64,000 nucleotides of DNA, from positions 1 through 64,000 of the forward strand of contig CAUDEY010000006.1 of NCBI GenBank assembly GCA_958448705.1, written 5' to 3'. The DNA comes from UMGS1322 sp900550765 (GTDB lineage Bacteria > Bacillota > Clostridia > Christensenellales > QALW01). Below the pieces are notes generated by a model that made no database searches, was not told where the DNA came from, and saw only the letters and a list, made by a program, of their open reading frames with translations. A program made the translations under genes and the position numbers. Positions 60,317-64,000 of the stretch are shown here, piece by piece. The first letter of the stretch is position 1. Every line of letters starts with the position of its first letter.

Positions 60317-61048
60317 TTACTCCTTTTCTGCTATCTGCTTTTTCTCCTCCGGCTCCGATATAAAAACGGTGCCCGGCAGCATGGAATTTGAGGAAAAGCA
60401 GTACGTTTCCCCTCCTGAAAAAATAATATGATCTACCAACTTAACTTCCATCGGCTTCAGCGCCTCGGCAATCTGGTTTGTCATACGGATATCCGCAGGA
60501 GAAGGCCTTACGTTTCCGCTGGGATGGTTGTGTGCTAAAATCACGTTCTTTGCATCAGTACGCAAGACAAATTTGACCACATCCCGAATGTAAACCGGAG
60601 AATGATCGATTGTTCCTTCGGAAAGCTTCACCACTCTATTTAGGCAGCAATGGTTATCCAAGCAGATCATATAGAGGATTTCATTCTTTTCCCCCATAAA
60701 TTTCGGCTCCAGAAACTCCTTCACCTTTTTTATCGTATTTAATTTCGGCTTTTCCTTCCATTTGCTCTCATGATACATTTTAGACAGCTGCGGAATCAGC
60801 TTTAACAGTACCGCGCCGTTTTCTGAAATATAAGGAATCTCCTGCAGCTCCTGAATATCTGCATCCATTACCCCGGCAAGGGAACCAAAGCAGTCTATCA
60901 GCTCGTGGGCCACAGGATTCACATCAATTCTGGGCATAGCATAGGTAAGCAACAGTTCCAGCGCCTGGTGCTCAGTTTTTCCCTCCAGCCCGGTAGAAAT
61001 AAAGCTCTTTCTTAAATTTTTTCTGTGTCCTTCATGCAAGGTATTCAC
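60317..61048 (-). CDS. radC: RadC family JAB/MPN domain protein
   Basis: The 243-aa protein has an N-terminal helix-hairpin-helix-like UPF0758 region (about 20-95) and a C-terminal JAMM domain with HNHPSG (H173, H175) and D186, preceded by E120. Despite the name, a direct role in DNA repair is doubtful for this family. It overlaps the upstream aldo/keto reductase gene by 17 nt. Confidence 0.9.
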   Translation of the reverse strand: MNTLHEGHRKNLRKSFISTGLEGKTEHQALELLLTYAMPRIDVNPVAHELIDCFGSLAGVMDADIQELQEIPYISENGAVLLKLIPQLSKMYHESKWKEKPKLNTIKKVKEFLEPKFMGEKNEILYMICLDNHCCLNRVVKLSEGTIDHSPVYIRDVVKFVLRTDAKNVILAHNHPSGNVRPSPADIRMTNQIAEALKPMEVKLVDHIIFSGGETYCFSSNSMLPGTVFISEPEEKKQIAEKE

Positions 61049-61979
61049 CTTCCAAAAACTGAATTTCCTGTTTGGTCAGCCGCAGCTGCACGCCGGGCAG
61101 GCTTTCCTCCAACTGCTTTGTATTAGAAAATCCTCCGATAGCCGCGGCAGGAATTTCCTTCGAAAGCACATAGGAGATCAAAAGCGCAGGAATCGGTACA
61201 GATTTTTGAAGGGAAAGCTCCCGGATCCGTTCGGCACGCCGGAAATTCTCCTTCAGCGGCAGATAGGAAAGCTTTCCGGATTCTTTCAGCTCGTCCCCGG
61301 AAAAATACTTCGTAAAAAACCCTTTCGCCTGTACGGAATAGGCAATTAAAGGAAAGGCGTTTTCTCTGTACCAGTGATACTCGATGTTATTCATCGTGAT
61401 ATGCGTAATATCCCCGGTAAGCGGCGGTGTAGTAAGCGCATAGGAATAATTGATTTGGCTTACTGCAAACGGCCGAAGACCATTTTCTTCTGCGAAACGG
61501 TTTGCTGCGTCGATTCTTCCGCAGCTCCAATTGGAAGCGCCGATTTCGCGGACCTTACCTTCCCGGATAAACTGATTTAACGGATAGAGCATCTCTTCCG
61601 GCGGCACGTCAGGCCTGTCCCGATGGAGAAAATACAAATCAATATACTCCGTACCCAAGGCTTTCAGGGAAGCCTCTAAATCTTTCCGCAGCTCTTTCTC
61701 ACTCAAGCGCGTCTTATACATTTCCTTCCGCGAAAGCGGAAAACCGCCTTTACTGATGATTGTTACTTTGTTCCGATCCCTTTTTTTTAAATACTCCCCC
61801 AAAAACTCTTCGCACTTTCCATTGCAATAGGAACGCGCGACATCCAGCGTACAAAAGCCCAGCTCCAGATAGCGATCAAGGATTGCAAAGCATGCATCCT
61901 TTTTTTCTTCCTCACCCAGTCTCCCCGCGCCAAGAATCAGACGGTCCAGTTCTAAAACACCGGCTTTCAGCTTTTCCAT
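61032..61979 (-). CDS. Aldo/keto reductase family protein
   Basis: A 315-aa (beta/alpha)8 reductase: ILGAGRLGEEEKKDA at the N-terminus, TLDVARSYCNG with the catalytic Asp-Tyr pair, IISKGGFP (Lys), LYFLHRDRPDVPPEE (His), IGASNWS, and a C-terminal IPAAAIGGFSNTKQLEE NADPH-binding segment. The substrate is unknown. It is placed between recF (13-nt overlap) and radC (17-nt overlap), which is unusual for an oxidoreductase. Confidence 0.88.
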   Translation of the reverse strand: MEKLKAGVLELDRLILGAGRLGEEEKKDACFAILDRYLELGFCTLDVARSYCNGKCEEFLGEYLKKRDRNKVTIISKGGFPLSRKEMYKTRLSEKELRKDLEASLKALGTEYIDLYFLHRDRPDVPPEEMLYPLNQFIREGKVREIGASNWSCGRIDAANRFAEENGLRPFAVSQINYSYALTTPPLTGDITHITMNNIEYHWYRENAFPLIAYSVQAKGFFTKYFSGDELKESGKLSYLPLKENFRRAERIRELSLQKSVPIPALLISYVLSKEIPAAAIGGFSNTKQLEESLPGVQLRLTKQEIQFLEGEYLA

Positions 61980-63046
61980 ATCTTTCCCCCCGCCACTTTC
62001 AAAAAGGAAACATCCATTTTATGAAAATATTCTACCGGTTGCGCTACAGTAATAATCGTTTGTACACCCCGAATTTTATCCAGCAGCATTTTCTGCCTGG
62101 CAGGATCCAGCTCTGAGAGAACATCATCCAGCAATAAAACGGGATATTCCCCCAAATCCTCTTTCATCATTTCCAGCTCCGTAAGCTTTAAAGCCAGCGC
62201 CGCTGTACGCTGCTGCCCCTGAGACCCAAAATACCGCAGATCCGTATCCCCTAATTTAATGATAATATCATCTTTATGCGGACCGATGGTCGTAAAGCAG
62301 CGCTTTTGATCTATTTCCCGATTTTTTTCCAAGAGCTGCAGCATGATCTCATAGACATCACTGCCGTCTTTTCCAAGTCCCTTATATTCACAGCTGAGCT
62401 TTTCCCTGCCTGAAGAAAGATAGGCATGATTTTTTTCCGCAACGGGCGAAAGTCTTCGGCAAAAGTCAATGCGCGCCTTTATTACAGGCGCAGCCCGCTG
62501 CGCTAAAAGTGCATCCCAAACTTCCAAAGAATCTGCCTTTCCGCCTTCGCGCAAAAGAGAATTTCTTTGCTGAAGCACCTTATTATATTCATTCAGTGCA
62601 TAAAAATAGTGCTTGCTCACCTGAGAAAGCTCAATATCCATAAACCGCCGCCGCTCCGACGGCCCGGCTTTGATCAGGGAAAGATCTTCCGGCGAAAAAA
62701 TTACACCGCTGAGCTGCCCCAGCATTTCACTGATGCGCGAAATTGCCAGGCCATTCACTAAAATCCGCCGCTTTTGCCCCCGGGAGAGCACCATATCCAC
62801 AGTATGCCGCCCGTCTTTCTGACGGCTCTCGCCGCGGATACGCGCCCAGGTACGCTCCTGCATAATCATATCGTTTTCTCTTGCCGTGCGGTGGCTTTTT
62901 CCCGTGCAAAGCAAATAGACAGCCTCTATCACATTGGTTTTTCCCTGCCCGTTTTCACCGGTAAGGATTGTGATACCCTCGGAAAAGGAAAGATCCAGCT
63001 GTTCATAGGAACGAAAGTTCCACAGTTTCAGATCTTTCAGATACAT
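61967..63046 (-). CDS. recF: DNA replication and repair protein RecF
   Basis: RecF (359 aa) is an SMC-like ATPase that helps load RecA at gaps. It has N-terminal LKDLKLWNFRSYEQL, Walker A GENGQGKT (residues 30-37), the central SGVIFSPEDLSLIKAGPSERRRFMD, the signature region SQGQQRTAALALKL, and Walker B PVLLLDDVLSELD. Its ATG overlaps the dnaN stop by 1 nt (TAATG). The small S4-domain gene often found between dnaN and recF is absent. Confidence 0.96.
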   Translation of the reverse strand: MYLKDLKLWNFRSYEQLDLSFSEGITILTGENGQGKTNVIEAVYLLCTGKSHRTARENDMIMQERTWARIRGESRQKDGRHTVDMVLSRGQKRRILVNGLAISRISEMLGQLSGVIFSPEDLSLIKAGPSERRRFMDIELSQVSKHYFYALNEYNKVLQQRNSLLREGGKADSLEVWDALLAQRAAPVIKARIDFCRRLSPVAEKNHAYLSSGREKLSCEYKGLGKDGSDVYEIMLQLLEKNREIDQKRCFTTIGPHKDDIIIKLGDTDLRYFGSQGQQRTAALALKLTELEMMKEDLGEYPVLLLDDVLSELDPARQKMLLDKIRGVQTIITVAQPVEYFHKMDVSFLKVAGGKIWKS

Positions 63047-64000
63047 TACAGTCTTACCGGCAAAATCAAATACAGATATTTATTTCCGTCCACAGGCGTA
63101 ATCACTGTAGGACTTGACGGCGTAGTAAAAGCAAAATTGATAAACTCATCGCTGATATTTTTTAAACATTCTACAAAATACCGAGGATTAAAGCCAATTT
63201 CAATCGGCTGCGCGCTTCCGGAATAATCGACCTCCTCGTACGCGTTTCCCGTATCCGAACGCGAGGTAATGATCAGCTTGGATTCACTGAATTTAAACAC
63301 CACATAATTGTTGCGGGTATTTTCCCTTACCATCAGCCAAGCACGGTCGATCGCCTCCAGCATGTCCACACGAGAGATCACGATCTGATTGCTCAGTTCT
63401 GTAGGAATAATAGGCTTATATTTAATAAATTCGCCCTCAATCAGCCGGGTAATAATTTTTGTTTCTTCAAGCTCTACCATACAGTAGCTCTTTTGAATAT
63501 AAATTCTTACCAAATCCTCTGTATCAGCAAGAATTTTTGTGATCTCCGAGAGTGCCCGGGCAGGAATAATTGCCTTAATATTTTCTTCTGCATCCTCCAT
63601 ATAGGAATTCCGCAGCGCAAGCCGGTATCCGTCCAGAGCCACAACATTGATCGATTCATTTTCGATCTCAAACAAGCAGCCGGTCAAAATCGGACGAGAT
63701 TCATCTACCGCAGTAGCAAACATGGTCTGATTGATCATCTCCCGCAAAGAATTCTGCGGCAGCGTAAAAAATTTCTCCTTGTCAATTACCGGCAGCGCAG
63801 GATATTCTTCAGGATCCAAGGCTGAAATATTCATTTTTGAATAATTTCCCGTTACGGAAACACCTTCACGATGATTTCCCTTAATTTCGATCATGCCCTC
63901 CGGCATTTTTCTGATAATTTCAAAAAAGAATTTTCCTGTCAGTACTACCTGTCCTTCTTCTTTTACATCCGCAGCAATTTTTGTTTGGATTGTTAAAGAA
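63046..64000 (-). CDS. dnaN: DNA polymerase III beta sliding clamp, 5' end beyond the window
   Basis: The frame stays open to the right edge: codons reading SLTIQTKIAADVKEEGQVVL and then GKFFFEIIRKMPEGMIEI join smoothly to the rest, so the ATG at 63906 is internal. About 318 residues (domains I-end to III) are present, with SYMEDAEENIKAIIPARALSEI and the C-terminal LPVRL typical of the clamp. The N-terminal 50 or so residues are outside. dnaN near oriC in the order dnaA-dnaN-recF implies that the origin lies beyond the right edge. Confidence 0.95.
   Translation of the reverse strand, partial: SLTIQTKIAADVKEEGQVVLTGKFFFEIIRKMPEGMIEIKGNHREGVSVTGNYSKMNISALDPEEYPALPVIDKEKFFTLPQNSLREMINQTMFATAVDESRPILTGCLFEIENESINVVALDGYRLALRNSYMEDAEENIKAIIPARALSEITKILADTEDLVRIYIQKSYCMVELEETKIITRLIEGEFIKYKPIIPTELSNQIVISRVDMLEAIDRAWLMVRENTRNNYVVFKFSESKLIITSRSDTGNAYEEVDYSGSAQPIEIGFNPRYFVECLKNISDEFINFAFTTPSSPTVITPVDGNKYLYLILPVRL

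Noticed and set aside
63046..63906. dnaN starting at the ATG at 63906
   Set aside because: The clamp sequence continues upstream in the same frame to the window edge, so this Met is internal.

Overview
The window reads as chromosomal DNA of a spore-forming, low-to-mid GC Gram-positive of class Clostridia. The signs are a PolC-type replicative polymerase, SpoIIE, YhaM, RnpM/YlxR, a YaaL-like DUF2508 protein, strong AGGAGG-type ribosome binding sites, and intergenic stem-loop repeats of a kind common in gut Clostridia. dnaN (cut by the right edge) and recF lie at the right end, and three parS-like 16-mers sit near 31-32.5 kb, so oriC is probably just beyond the right edge. No phage, transposase, CRISPR array or rRNA operon was seen. 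I cannot name the genus.

Layout, left to right. (1) 0.66-10.5 kb, plus strand: rbgA-rnhB-yraN, then a 1616-residue double GT-C glycosyltransferase and a phosphodiester-glycosidase-like protein, then a YifB-type AAA protein and mntP. (2) 11.4-16.8 kb, plus: uvrB-uvrA-LiaF-like. (3) 17.1-26.4 kb: spoIIE (minus), a 39-residue conserved-looking small protein (minus), yhaM and a DUF2508 gene (plus), a CorC-type membrane protein with a long leader, a surface-anchored GH99-like protein, a GH25 muramidase and an orphan winged-helix/nuclease-like protein (all minus). (4) 26.5-30.8 kb: two sugar-phosphate isomerase-like genes divergent from an AraC regulator, a YkuE-like phosphoesterase and a glyoxalase-fold protein. 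(5) 30.8-36.6 kb, minus: glgA-glgP-GH13, overlapping, with parS-like sites in and beside the GH13 gene. (6) 36.9-42.1 kb, plus: polA-coaE-lytic transglycosylase-substrate-binding lipoprotein. (7) gap (minus) and polC (plus), flanked by repeat-rich spacers. (8) 49.2-56.9 kb, minus: the nine-gene operon rimP-nusA-rnpM-ylxQ-infB-rbfA-nrnA-truB-ribF. (9) a BspA-like lipoprotein, tRNA-Val and tRNA-Met, then dnaN-recF-AKR-radC-gltX (minus).

Most genes form tight operons with 1-30 nt overlaps, combining replication and repair (polA, polC, dnaN, recF, radC, uvrAB), translation (nusA operon, gltX, tRNAs) and cell-envelope glycan work (GT-C fusion, NAGPA-like, GH99-like, GH25, lytic transglycosylase).

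The points most worth a second look are: a PolC whose inserted DEDDh proofreading domain has lost all five catalytic residues while its PHP domain keeps its metal ligands; the two-headed GT-C fusion inserted in a housekeeping cluster; the parS-like trio; a composite stem-loop repeat family found in most long spacers; an orphan nuclease-like gene; and a small conserved-looking protein that ordinary gene calling would miss.
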